Under the pieces are notes generated by a model, which made no database searches, had not been told where the DNA came from, and saw only the letters and a program-made list of their open reading frames with translations. A DNA stretch of 64,000 nt, from positions 31,186-95,185 of the forward strand of contig WHVA01000441.1 of the NCBI GenBank assembly GCA_015179125.1, written 5' to 3'. Numbering within the stretch: position 1 is the first letter of the stretch; each line of letters starts with the position of its first letter. The translations under genes and the position numbers were made by a program. Origin of the DNA: Gautieria morchelliformis. Its lineage: Eukaryota; Basidiomycota; Agaricomycetes; Gomphales; Gomphaceae. Shown here piece by piece: positions 42,778 through 54,269 of the stretch.

Positions 42778-44491
42778 TCACTTCGTTTCCCTTGCGGATC
42801 GTCCCTGGGCTCGAGAAGTCCAGGTTATGCCGAATCTCCTTAGGAACGGTTTCCCTAAGATCGCGTCGTAATATTCGACGTTTGCTACGTCGAAGTATTC
42901 GTCGTATGTCCCGCGACCAAACTTGATGGTCGTGCTCATTCCATAGTTGATCGTGGACCGTCTGCCTATGCAGGCTAGCTGCAGCGCGATTGGTTGCTCC
43001 AGGGAGAATGTCTTCATCCCTGTAGCTCGTGTGAGTTCGGGGGACAGCAGTACCCCTTCGCTGCCGCTATCTAGTAGGCAGTGGGCTTTTACGCCATTTA
43101 TTTCCCAGTACCCCGATAGGGTACGGTTCTCACTACACGGACGCGTTGGCCGCGTTCTGTGTTTGCTTCGGTGGTGATACACCAGCTCGGCCGCCTTGTC
43201 TGGCGTGACCGATGTGCGAGCCGCCATGACTTTGGTGGCGGTTTCGTCTTCCAACGCGAATCTGATCGGGCTGGACCTGTAGGTGGTATCCTCCACCTCT
43301 TGGTCCCATTCATAGTATTGGGACGGCTCAGGGTCCCACTCTTGAGCGGGCGTGTCTCCGTTATCTGGAGTGTCGTTGGGTTGGGGATCTCCCTCCCCCT
43401 CTTCATCAATTTGTTGAAGAGAGTTTTGATCGGGATCCGTCTCCGGATCCTCGGCCTCACCGTCGTGCCTCACGGCCGCTGTCCTTATACCGGACCTAAG
43501 CCGGGGGCATTCTGCCTTCTTGTGGCCAGGTTGGCCGCACTCAAAGCATGTGGTGCTGCTTTGGTTGCCGCCGGGCCTGTCGTTGGGCTGGCCCGATGTT
43601 TTCATCGGTGGAGCAGGTCGCGGGGACGACCCTGACACTTGAGGCTGTTTAGCTTCAGGCGGGCATCCAGTTTGTGCTGGGCGTGAGGGCGGTAGCCGCT
43701 GTCCTGTTCCGCTTCTTGTGAACACGTTGGGTCTGGTCAGGCCCGTTTGTGTCAACGGCTTTCTCCCTGTGAGCCGGGCGGCGCTTGCCGTTGCTGCTGC
43801 GCTTTCCACACGGCGCATCCCCATGTTGTATCGGGATGCTTCCTCGATCATTCGGGCCGTCTCGAAGAGTTGCTCTATTGAGCTGCTCTCGGCATTATAG
43901 CCCTTTTTGAGGACTTCGTTGCGCAGCGTTTCGCATAGCGCCGATACGAACCGTCTCCGGAATGTGTACTCGTCTGGCGGCTGTATCATACGTGCCACGT
44001 ATTTCGTGAGCTCGTTCAGCATCTCCTGAACGGTTTTCATGCCTTGCATGACCGCGTCGAATTTATTCGATGCGTGATGGTATGTCAGTGTGTGCAGGAA
44101 CCTCTTTTGAAGGCCTTGCATCACTGACTCCATGGACCTGGCGATCGAATCGTTCAACGTTTCGAAAGAACCGCTCCTGGGCTTCGCCGGTGAGGCGAGT
44201 GCCCACATAGCCGACCTGCGTGTCAATGCTGGTTGGCCCTAGGAGGGAGTTCATTTTTAGCCATCGTAGGATGGCTGCCACGAAGTCTTCAAACTCTTCA
44301 AGGTCCGAACCCCCTGCATATGGCTCGGGGTGGGCCAATTTCACGCCGGCCTTCGCTAGCACAGACTTCTCCGGGTCTGTGTCCGCGGCGTCTGCCAGCG
44401 CCACGCAGATCATCCATGTGATCCCATCGTACGGCTCCATTGGTACGATGTTGGCCTGGTCAGGGATTCCCTGGCCTTCCGTTGGGGCCAT
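42778..44491 (-). pseudogene. Gypsy gag with zinc knuckle and protease (one frameshift)
   Basis: The N-terminal frame (44491-44063) runs from MAPTEGQGIPDQANIV through YAGGSDLEEFEDFVAAILRW to ERFFRNVERFDRQV; the sequence then continues in another frame as SMESVMQGLQKRFLHTLTYH and FDAVMQGMKTVQEMLNEL. So a single frameshift lies near 44120-44150. The second part (to 42778) has the CCHC knuckle CFECGQPGHKKAECPRL and the aspartic protease motif LLDSGSEGVLLS. A stop and a short gap separate it from pol. Confidence 0.87.
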
Positions 44492-44531
44492 GGATCACTC
44501 ACGCGGTTGTGACGCCGCGCGGGGCAGGCTG

Positions 44532-45788
44532 TTATATGCCCTGACGGGCCCCGGTCCCGGGTCGGGCTCGGGATCGGGAGCATTTTGTGCTCTCGGTTCC
44601 GGGGGTGTTTTGTGCCTGGTGTCCCCGGTCAGTCCCGCGTTGTGGATCCGTAGCCTGCTGCTGTAGGCTGCACGCGCTTGCCGTGCGTTCTTGTACGGCT
44701 TGTGTGAGCTGCTCGTCGGGTAGCTGGGCGGTGTGGCTGTGGGCCACCGTTTCTTCAGCATTCTTCGCTAGTAGTTCGAGTGCCCGCGTGTGGCGGTGCG
44801 CGGCTGCGGCTTCTTTACGCTGCCAGTGTGCGACTTCGAGCTCCAAGCTCTCGGTCGTCGTTTCAGAGTCAGGCTCTGAGACGACCTGATCCCTAACGAT
44901 CTGTTGGATCGTTTTACGGCTGTCCGTCGGGGCAGCCGGTTGCTCCTGAGGTTCATTTCTGAACCTTATGTCCTGTTCGACCGGGACGGCTGGCGGCGGC
45001 ATTCGCTGCTTGTCTCGCTCCTTTTGGCTTGCGTCGCCACTGCGTTCGTTAGCTGCGGACTGTCGCGAGCTCGGACGCGTTGCGTCGCGTTCCCCACGTG
45101 GGCGGAGTGCTTTCTGGACGTCCTCCAGCGTGGCTGCGTCTTGCAGCCTGATCTCCTCCACCTGGTGGAGTTCCTTGCCGATTGCCATTAGGGCGGCGGA
45201 GGCGTTGTCAAGCTGCGAGGCCAGCTGATCGTGCTTGAGGCGCGTCAGCGTACTTCGGTGCAGCGCAGCCTGCACCTGTTTGTTCAAGGCCTCTGCCGTC
45301 TCGTGGTCGATGGTGTGAGCCCTCGAGCTCTTGCGACTAGAGCTTGAGTATTCCGAGTCCTGACCATCGTCTGGGGCTCGTCTCTTATGCCGTCGTCCTC
45401 CTTCAGGGACGATCGTCGTCGCTCTACTTCGTGAGCATCGGTTTGAGTCGTGGCTTTGTGCCCGCCTCGACGTTGTTGCTCTACCGTCTGACGACGGCGA
45501 GACTTCTCTGCCCTTTCCTTTGTCTTTGGGCAGAGAGAGATGGGGGGGCGGCGCCGACTCGTTGCCCGGCGTCGTCTCTTCTTCGGCCATGCTCGACGAG
45601 ACGTGGTCGGGATTTTCCTCGTCCTCTGCTGAGGGGATGAGGGCGGTGAGATCTATGATCTCTCCGTCTTCTATCGTCCTGGTCTCTTGGTCCAGGGTAG
45701 CATCAGCCGTCGTGTCACTGGGCTGCGCCTGGGGTGTGGACCTCGAGCTCATCGCTCGTGTCCGTCTTCGACTGCGTGGAATCATCAT
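44532..45788 (-). CDS. Gypsy ORF1, disordered/coiled-coil leader protein
   Basis: 418 codons from MMIPRSRRRTRAMSSRSTPQ. Arg/Ser-rich N-terminus, acidic patch (TIEDGEIIDLTALIPSAEDE), basic GGRRHKRRAP, then helical, coiled-coil-prone segments (ETAEALNKQVQAALHRSTLT; LELEVAHWQRKEAAAAHRHT). No domain recognised. It is open throughout and lies between the 5' LTR and gag, and a diverged partial copy exists in the remnant at 31859-32705. Confidence 0.7.
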   Translation of the reverse strand: MMIPRSRRRTRAMSSRSTPQAQPSDTTADATLDQETRTIEDGEIIDLTALIPSAEDEENPDHVSSSMAEEETTPGNESAPPPHLSLPKDKGKGREVSPSSDGRATTSRRAQSHDSNRCSRSRATTIVPEGGRRHKRRAPDDGQDSEYSSSSRKSSRAHTIDHETAEALNKQVQAALHRSTLTRLKHDQLASQLDNASAALMAIGKELHQVEEIRLQDAATLEDVQKALRPRGERDATRPSSRQSAANERSGDASQKERDKQRMPPPAVPVEQDIRFRNEPQEQPAAPTDSRKTIQQIVRDQVVSEPDSETTTESLELEVAHWQRKEAAAAHRHTRALELLAKNAEETVAHSHTAQLPDEQLTQAVQERTASACSLQQQATDPQRGTDRGHQAQNTPGTESTKCSRSRARPGTGARQGI

Positions 45789-45926
45789 GCTCGCAGCCGA
45801 CAGTAGAGGGTCTACTGGAGGGTCTCAACGATGTTTAGTCGTCGACGCAGCAATCTTTTTCAAGATTGCTTCGAATCCACTATCGGTTGGTCGCGTGGCG
45901 ATCACCCGCAGGATAGTTCAAAAAGG

Positions 45927-46141
45927 TGTAAAGAGTGTCGATCTTAAGACCTTGTATCACAAGGGCACAACAGAACTTGACCAATGAGTGGTATTCTGAA
46001 TGCTACGTAGTGACAGGTAAGAGTAAGATGTGATGGGAACCGCTGGCCGGTTCCCACGCATAAACTATACAGTGGGTCCCTAAGGGGCCCACTGGTATTA
46101 TGTAATAACTATTGTACATGTAGATACACAGGTTATTTACA
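45927..46141 (-). repeat. Gypsy LTR (5' LTR in element orientation)
   Basis: 215 bp, same ends as the left LTR, three visible substitutions between them. Confidence 0.93.
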
Positions 46142-46416
46142 ATCATGCAGGAGGGTTTTGAGCATGTCTTGGCCATGGACTATGATCCAGACAAAGTCTC
46201 ACCCACACCTAAATCTCCTGGTGTGTTGGAAGAAGTGCTGGCAAAGGCCAAACCACCAACCCAGCCCAAAGAAAGGCCATAGACCATGCTTCTGAGTCTT
46301 TCATCCTCCACTATAACCAGTGGCAGCCCAGCCCCGTTTTTCTTCAGGTTTCCTATGGCTGGTGAACCTGAAAAACTGACAATGTTCAGCAACTCTCCAC
46401 CTTCCTGTCAACCAGA
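46142..46416 (+). pseudogene. Coiled-coil gene, 3' part, beyond the gypsy insertion
   Basis: Starts with the second ATCAT and continues the frame broken at 36248: MQEGFEHVLAMDYDPDKVSP, then KAKPPTQPKERP, an in-frame TAG (46278-46280) where Gln is plausible, and further in the same frame GEPEKLTMFSNSPPSCQPD. The family normally ends with an EKLTTFN-like block and a tail; here the 3' end of a Helitron (CTAG at 46417-46420) cuts it off. Confidence 0.7.
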
Positions 46417-46985
46417 CTAGGTGGATACCCGCACTTTGCATGGGGTCAAACACATCGGTAAGGTCAAACACATTAGTAAATTCACAGGCATTGAGACAAT
46501 AAAAACTTGCATCAAGAAAAAGTATACTAAGTAAATTGTATCAGGGAAGCGAATGTCACAATTCCAGGAGCTCTAAGCAATACATCCTTATATACAATAT
46601 TTGTGGTTTGCACACCCTCCTCAAACAAGACCTTAATTCTGTTCCAGTTGGACTCTCTTGATACACCAACATACAACTAACCATGTCCAAACACTGGATA
46701 TCTCAGGTCCAGCCCAACCCTACCCAAAGACTGTTCCTGAGACTTGTTGATAGTCATTGCAAATGCCAAATGCACTGGAAACTGCCTCCTTTGCAGCACA
46801 AAAGGCAATTCTCCCTCTGATGGCTTAATGATGATCCTGGGGATCAAAGCAATATTGCCTGCACATGGACATGAGATGATCCTGACCTCAAACACTCTAA
46901 TGCTCATCCTCACCAACCGCAACCTTGTCCCATTGCATAGTCCTTGCCTCTAATCCAAATTGCGCAACAGCATCAGAGGCACTCC
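46417..46985 (-). mobile_element. 5'-truncated Helitron with helicase C-terminus
   Basis: The 3' end is CTAG at 46420-46417 preceded by a degraded hairpin (tacccgcactttgcatgggg on the plus strand). The coding remnant covers [52 protein letters not shown] and RYPVFGHG, with stops and a Q-for-G change in the KSQGQS motif. Homology stops near 46985, where a TPR-coding region begins on the other strand. Confidence 0.85.
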
Positions 46986-47950
46986 AGGAAACATTTTCCA
47001 TTTATCCACTGGTACATGCTTGGGCTCAAGATCATATGGGGGCTTTAGAATGTGAAGTAAACTGCAACTGCACATTACAGATACTATCCCTTTCTGTTAC
47101 ATGGGGAAAAGACATAGAGGACTATGCCTTCAAGAGATCCCTTCTACCTCATATGTCTAAACCACATACAAACACAAGCAACTCTGATATATGTGAGAGC
47201 TTTTGGCAAGTATATGATGATGCAGGACAATGGAAGGAAGCTATTGAGCTAGGAATAGTAGTGATGGAAACTAGGAAGAGGATGCTGGGGGTAGAGCATC
47301 CTGACACACTACAGTCTATGGGGAATCTTGCTATTACCTATCAGAAACTGGGCCGGTGGATGGAAGTTGAGAAACTGGAGGTTTCTGTCATGGAGATAAG
47401 GAAGAAGGTGCTTGGTAAAGAGCATCCTGACACACTATGCTCTATGGGGAATCTTGCCATCAACTATCATCACCAGGCCCAGTGGAAGGAGGCTGAGGAA
47501 CTGGAGGTTCCTGTCTTGGAGACAAGAAAGAGGGTGCTTGGCAAGGAGCATCCTGACACACCATACCCCATGGGGAACCTTGCCATTACCTATCAGAAAC
47601 AGGGCCAGTGGAAGGAAGTTGAGAAACTGGAGGTTCCTGTCATGGAGACAAGGAAGAGGGTGCTTGGTGAGGAGCATCCTGACACACTGTGCTCCATGGG
47701 GAATCTTGCCATAATCAAGGCTGGTTGAAGGAAGCTGAGGGACTGCAGTTCCTATCATAGAGACAAGAAAGAGGGTGCTTGGTGAGGAGCATCCTGAAAC
47801 AATATGCTCTATGGGACATCTTGCTACTATCTATCGGAACCAGGGCTGGTTTAAGGAAGCTGAGGGACTGCAGGTATCTGTCATAGAGACAAGCAAGAGG
47901 GTGCTTGGTGAGGAGCATTCTGACACACTACACTCCATAGGTGGATGCTC
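46986..47950 (+). pseudogene. TPR-repeat fragment of an NB-ARC/TPR (NLR-type) protein
   Basis: The frame 46925-47728 and its frameshifted continuation encode FSIYPLVHAWAQDHM, WGKDIEDYAFKRSLLPHMSK, then five or more 42-residue tetratricopeptide repeats of the type EVEKLEVSVMEIRKKVLGKE-HPDTL-SMGNLAITY. Fungal NLRs place exactly this module after the NB-ARC. The NB-ARC is absent, and the repeats break at about 47720. Fungal NLRs are thought to act in non-self recognition. Its position between a truncated Helitron and another Helitron end suggests capture or insertion damage. Confidence 0.82.
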
Positions 47951-48432
47951 ACAACTTTTTATTACCTGTAGCTTCACCCATTTTATTCTCAAATTATAGA
48001 AAAGAAGAGGACGAAAGTATATGCCAATCTTATTGTTGGGCTATAAATAATTATTATTTTGTCCCTCCCCAAGCGGCCGCTCCGCCGACGAGAATGTCGA
48101 TGCCAATTTTTACGTCTCTTCTTATTTTTTCTACCCACTTTTAATATACACTATATCATTATAACTATTCATATATATATTACAAATATCTACACAACTA
48201 CTATTACTCCATATGGTAGTCTAATACTCTCTCATTATAACTAGTCATACTAATACTCCTACTCATATCTGTTACAAGTATCTCTCCAAGTATCTGTTAC
48301 TCTATCTTGTAGTCTAATACTCTCTCATATGTATATATATCTTCGAGATGTTTAAATATATACAGAATCATCTAATAACATCTATTATTCTCCTTATAAA
48401 TACTACTATATATTCCTATATGTTGTTATTAA
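47951..48432. other. AT-rich spacer between TPR fragment and Helitron C
   Basis: Dominated by tat/act-rich near-repeats (ctaatactctctcat recurs). No gene seen. It may be leader DNA of the truncated element. Confidence 0.45.
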
Positions 48433-48560
48433 CTAGCCAATAGACCCGTGCTTCGCACCGGGTTATTTAGGGTTAACATTGCACATGGGTAGTTAATAGA
48501 ATCAAAGAATTATTTGGTGAAATGCAACTACATACATTAAATACAAATGGAAATACATAT

Positions 48561-51500
48561 TTAATCAGGCTTCAGCAACACTTCTTTGTATACAATATTA
48601 GAAGTTTTGTTCCCCTCCCCTAAAAGAATATGGACTCTGTTCCAATTAGTGCCTCTTGACACTGCAACATACAACTGTCCATGTGAAAATACCATGTATC
48701 GCAAGTCTATGCCTACCGTGCCAAGAGACTGCCCTTGAGACTTGTTGATAGTCATGGCAAAGGCCAGCCTGACAGGAAACTGGCGACGCTGGAGCTCAAA
48801 TGGCAATTGGTCTGAGGTGGGTGTCACTGTCATCCTAGGGATAAATGCAGTCTCTCCTGCAAATGGTCCAGAAATGATCCTCACAAAGAGTACCCTGTTG
48901 GTCATATTGATGAGACGCAACCTTGTACCATTGCAGAGTCCACGACCAAGGTCAATATTCCGAAGAAGCATGAGTACCACTCCAGGCTTAAGCCTGAGTT
49001 GAGATGGAGGAAGCCCACCCATGTTGAGTGAGTTAAGATACTCCACAGGATACACATTGCCATCTTCATTTCCTTTGACCGAGTCTGCACTGGGATAGAG
49101 ACGCTCATCCCCAGGGAATACATTGAGCACCTCAGCATTAATCTCATCCATTTCCATATTGCGAGGGCAAAGGATGGCACGTTCCAAAAAGTATTTGTCT
49201 TGGAGTGCCTCCCCAGTACCAATGTTAGGATAGATAGCTGCAATGAGATCTGACACCTGTGGTCCACAGATCATGTGCTGAGGAAGTGTGAATGAATTGT
49301 CCAAAGGGAGATCCTTTCCCTGACCAACATCAGAGAGCCACTGAGCAAATTGTTCACTCTGGGGATCATGAGGGTCGACCTGCATATTTTGAGTAAGATG
49401 GAGGACCTTGACATGATGCCACAAAGGGGATCTTTGGATAGAAGCACCCACGATCTCCTCCTTGTTACCTCGAGGAACAACAGGCAGAGTTTGCTGGAAA
49501 TCTCCACCCCAAGCCACAGTAATACCACCGAATGGACGATCTGGACACTCTAGGACATCCCTGCAGGTTCTGTCGACAGCTTCAACTACATGACGATGCT
49601 GCATAGGCACCTCATCCCATATGATCAAATGGACCTGCTTGAGAAGTTCTGCCAGTGGTGAGCCTCTTTTGATGTCACATAGAGAACCCTCATGAATCAG
49701 AATTGGTATCTTGAGCATAGCATGTGATGTTCTGCCCCCAATCAGAAGCAATGCTGCAATTCCTGAAGATGCAATGCATAGGACAATAAGGCCCCTTCCT
49801 CTGATAAAATGAGCCAGGGTATTCCAGGTAAAGGTTTTGCCTGTACCACCGGGGCCATTGACAAAGAACAGAAGACCCTCTCCATTTATGGCTGAATGGA
49901 GGATCTCATCATGGACACGCCTCTGTTCTGCATTAAGCTTGTCAATATTGGTGGCAGCTTTTTCCAGCTCTGTAGCTGGGTCATAGTCCCGCTGCTCAGC
50001 TATCCAACGGTTCCCTACCAATCCCTCCCAGTGCCCCAATATCTGTGGCATATCTGGGAACTCATCCAGAGACTTCCCCCCCTGACGTATGATCTTGTCA
50101 ATGAGAAAGAGACCAAAGTCATAGATTTGCTCATTGGTAGGATGGTGAATGCCATGCCTATTTTGAAGCTGATGCTCCAGGTCATCACAAATACACTCCC
50201 GAAACTCCTCCCAGATTTGAGCAGGCTGAGCAGGGTTACACCGAAGGAGAATAGTGACAAATAACCTCCTGAGCTGGAAACCTGTTTGTATATGTGCAGC
50301 CTCCTGAAGACACTGTGTCCACTCCGAATCATCTTCTAACAGGCCCCTTGCCAGGCATGCAGCCTTGTAAGTAGGACAAATGACACCATCAAATGATCTA
50401 AGCTCCTCAAATGACATTGCTCCTCTGACAACTGTAAGGAGGGTTCGCAAGTAAAAGCGCTCTCCAGAGGCTGGACTTGCAAAATGAAGGCGACCGAGAC
50501 TGAAACCCTGCTGGCGAGGTTTCCACCGCTTGGGTGACTTCTCCCAGACATAGTGCTCAGGAAATTCCACATAGAGCCATTCACGTGCCTCAGGATATCT
50601 GTGATTGGCTTCAAAATAGGCCATGAGCATGGTCTTAGCACCATCTGCCCTTTGCAAAACCATGCCTGGATCCATATGAGGATCAAATATCACATTGTGC
50701 TGGCCTGGCAAATGGACTGGAAGTGCCATAACAGCAGGGACCTGAACATGCATTTTATATTCCAGCAGTCTCCAAGCACCTTCATGTGAGCTGACATAGC
50801 GTGCATCGAGGTACTGTTTAACCTCATCCATCTCCTTATTAATGGCCATTGTGGTCCTGTCAGGCCCCTTGTACATATACTTGTGAATGTACTTGATAGA
50901 GCGCACATTGAAAGTGGGTTCCACATTAATATGGCATTCAAATTCCAAGAGGAGGGTGGGACAATAGGGAACCACGTCGCGGTTGTCCATGATGTTGCCT
51001 CTGACATTATGCTGTCTGCCATCATTAGGACGGCGATACTGTGGATAGCCATCTTCAGTGACAGATGTCACCTCACGAAATTCCTTTGGGAAATGTTTAG
51101 AACACTTGCCCTCTGTCATGCAAGAAGCCCGAGGACGCGCTTGTCCACAGGGGCCATGAGTCATTAGATCACAAACTAATTTGTAGAGCCTTGGATGCTC
51201 TTGCTGATCAGGAAAGACAGCCCAAACCAAAGCATCCACAGCTTCCGGTGTCCTGATCTTATCCTCCTCTTTAAACCATATAAGAAGGTGCATATGAGGG
51301 AGCCCCCGCTTCTGGAATTCGATCACATGGACACGTGCGACTGCGCGACCAAGGATACCATCCTTCATGATACGTTTGATCAATTGCTCCTTCTTGAGAT
51401 GAAAAACCTATGCAACCAAGTCAGGACGATCACTGGGAGTCTGGCCTGGCTTGAGAGCATCTTTGATTTCCTTCCACTGGGGGTTTGCTGTCATTGTCAC

Positions 51501-53444
51501 AAAGATATCTGCTGGACCATGCTTCCTAGTGATCGCCATTGAATTTTGAAAATTCTCATTCATATCCCTGGCGCTCCCAGTAAATGTAGCAGGCAAGATG
51601 ACCTTTTTTCCCAGCTTAGCTGGATTGGGCTGATTGTCCTCAGGTCCAAATGTATCAATCATCTGATTGTAGACCTCAGCTCGCAGCTCATGTTGATGGT
51701 ATTTGATCCAATTTAGCTTCTGCTGTTCAGTCGCTGCCCAAGCATCCACAATGTATTGCTGAAAGAGCTTGCCAGCCAGGAAGAGAGTTTCAGCTTCACC
51801 CTCCCTTGGAAAAAGACGATAACGATAGTATTTTGACATGGTCACACGCCTGTCACTTGAAGGGTCCTCCCCCTCCCCCTCCTCCTCCTGGCCTTGTTGT
51901 GGAAGAGCTTGGCCTATCCGTGGAATGTCCCAATCCCAGCCTGATTCACCTCTGGGAAAGAGAAGGACATAGTGTAGTGGCGTATACAAAGCATGCTCAG
52001 CCTGAATTCGTTGCAGTTCTCCACCTCTAAGCTGAATGACAATGTCTCTAGTGCCTCCAGGCACACCTTCTCCAGGGAGCACAATGGCAATCTCATCCGC
52101 TGTAGGAATATTATATCTTCTCTGGTCTGTATGTGCTCTATAGGTGAGTCTGGCCTCCACATTCAACCTATCTGGCTGGTTCCTAAGCCTTTCCATTGCC
52201 TGCTGATAGATGGGAACCAATGGATTGTGAGCCTGCATCATTTCCTGGAGGTCACTTAAAACATCTGAATCCAAAGGATCAAATCTGTTATTGACCTCCC
52301 TACGCCGCAAAGCCTCTGCTGGATCATAAAAGTAGAGCTGCGCATAGCTGGGTTTCCTATCCTGACCCTCAGCAGGAAGAAGAGCGCCATGAATATGATA
52401 GAGGCCTCCCTGAATTTTGAAGACATATGGCCCAGGTCTATTCACGACCTTGTGATCTATGTTCACTCCCACAGAGACAAATGCCAGTGCAGCATTATAG
52501 TTCCGAATCTTTTCCCTAAACTGTTTGCCACGCCTGTCTTGGCTGGCCAAAAGAGTCTTTAGTGGTTCTGGAGGTTCCATCAACAATTCAAGGTGTATCT
52601 GGCCCTTTGAGCAACATATACCAAATTTGGGCTCAGCAATGGTAGAGTCGGCCAGACGCTCTGCCTTCCAATGCCATGCTTTACATTTTGGACATTTGTC
52701 ATCCATAGCACCAAGGTCATGAGGTGCAATCTGTTGTTCAATCAAAGGGCGATGTGCTAGTGGAAGGTTTCTTAAAGGCATTGGTGGAGGCGGTGGAAGT
52801 GGAGGGGGCTGAGGAGCAGCAAGTGGATGCAGAGGGTGTGGAGGCACAGGGGGCACAGGGGCAACAGGAGGCACAGGTTGTTGTGGAGCAGGCTGATAAG
52901 GCAGTGGAAGTGGAGGGGCCCGAGGATGAGCAGGTGGATGTGGAGGCTGTGGAAGCACAGGTCGTTGTGGTGCAGGCTGCTGCTGGAGTGGCATTTGATC
53001 TGGGAGAGGTTCAGGGTTTGGATTCAATGCCTGAGCACGTCGTCGTGGCCGTCCTCGTTGTGGCAGAGGCATAGGATTGAGATTAGCAGCCTGGGCCCGC
53101 AACAGAGCTACAGCTGCAGAGCCTATAGGGACAGGAGGAGGTGCTGCCTGGGCCTGTCTTTGACGCACAGGTGCAAGAGGCATATCAGCTAACTGTTCTT
53201 GTATGGCACGTACAGCATCCCGAGGACTTAGATCAGGTGGAATGGCATTTGAAGGTCCAGCCACAGGAGGCCAAGGAATTGCATTGTCCTGAGGGAGTAG
53301 AGGTCGAGGAAATGGCTGAGGAGGTGGAGGGTCAGGATTTCGAAGACGTTCTTGAGCTGCAGCAAGAACCCTCTCCCGACGACGCACAGAAGGGGATGTC
53401 ATTGGCAACCGACGCTGACGCTCCAGAGCACGCTCCTCCTGCAT
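48561..53444 (-). pseudogene. Helitron RepHel protein (Rep + SF1B helicase), single nonsense codon
   Basis: One frame of 1,628 codons interrupted only by TAG at 51410-51408 (DLVA-stop-VFHLKKEQ, where relatives have Arg). N-terminal Pro/Arg-rich part, zinc motif CPKCKAWHW...FGICCSKGQ, Helitron N domain (LFQQYIVDAWAATEQQKLNW), Rep HUH EFQKRGLPHMHLLIW and two-tyrosine motif KYIHKYMYKG, then helicase: Walker A NGPGGTGKTFTW, Walker B LIIWDEVPM, GGDFQQTLPVV, LTQNMQV and the C-terminal [20 protein letters not shown] and YVAVSRGTNW. All catalytic motifs are intact. An upstream exon may exist, since coding-like EPSTPERD precedes the ATG after an AG. The best-preserved RepHel in the window. Confidence 0.9.
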
Positions 53445-53659
53445 ATCACGCTCTGGTGTAGAGGGTTCCCTTAGATTACAGTCAGTTTCAAATCAAGCCA
53501 AAATATATATATATAAAGGATACTCACATTTTCACAATGACTGTAGCTCACAACCAACAATAGGGGATACCAGGGAGGCAGTCAATGTCCACCTATACCG
53601 TCTAAATCCAATGTGTGCCACCAAACCAATCCCAGTTCACAGACCACACTGGCTAACAG

Positions 53660-53736
53660 AGTTGTAACTCTGGCCAGAATCAAACTGCAATGCAGTAGAG
53701 TATGCCAGTCCACGATACAACCAACTGACCACGCAA
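53660..53736 (-). ncRNA. tRNA-like (possible SINE head) sequence in Helitron C leader
   Basis: On the minus strand a TGGTCAGTTGG box (A-box-like) is followed about 45 nt later by AGTTTGATTCT (B-box-like, 8 of 11 matches to GGTTCGANTCC), with tRNA-like spacing. Stems are imperfect, so it is at best a decayed tRNA or tRNA-derived SINE. Confidence 0.35.
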
Positions 53737-54269
53737 ACTGCTCTAGGAAGGTCAGATATTAGCACAGCACAGAGCACGCCAAAAACTAAGGAGAGAATCT
53801 AAAACATTAGCTTGAAAATCCAACATATGCATTGCAAAACCTTACCAAATAGCTGCAGGGCTTGACTGAAAGAAATAGCAAATCAGTCAGGGACCAAGCC
53901 CAAATAGGCCCCAAAAAGGCAAAGTTCCATAAGAATAAGACCATACCTAAGGAATGACAGACTGAAGAACAAATCTGGCATAAAGAAGTCAAATTGTGGC
54001 TGAAAAAGCGATATAAAACAACAAAAAATACCAGAAGGAAACAACTATAATTACCAGAGGGATGGCAGATATATAAATACTTAAAATAGCAAATACAGTA
54101 GCATAACACTCACCAGAATGGGGGAGCAATAGCCAGGTAGGATGGGCAGTAGTTACAGGACCAAAGTCAACTGCAAAGAGCCTAAAAAATGCCAAAAAAA
54201 GCGAAAATATAAGAAATAAAAACATAACAAAAATGAAGAAAGGCAGATACAGTAGCATAAAACTGACCT

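Larger units (their letters stand above)
36249..46141 (-). mobile_element. Complete Ty3/gypsy LTR retrotransposon (9,893 bp, minus orientation)
   Basis: Bounded by 215-bp LTRs with TG...CA ends and flanked by ATCAT. Reading in minus direction: LTR, ORF1 (45788-44532), gag-protease (44491-42778), pol (42595-39645) and a C-terminal ORF that ends 37 bp before the 3' LTR, with the purine-rich tract GAGGGGGAGGG adjoining that LTR. A 1,930-bp Helitron sits inside. The LTRs differ at only three positions that I could see, so insertion is recent compared with the decay of neighbouring elements. Confidence 0.95.

Noticed and set aside
52724-53192. Plus-strand frames rich in Val/Glu (EGVEAQGAQGQQEAQ)
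   Set aside because: Antisense shadow of the Pro-rich N-terminus of the Helitron C RepHel gene.
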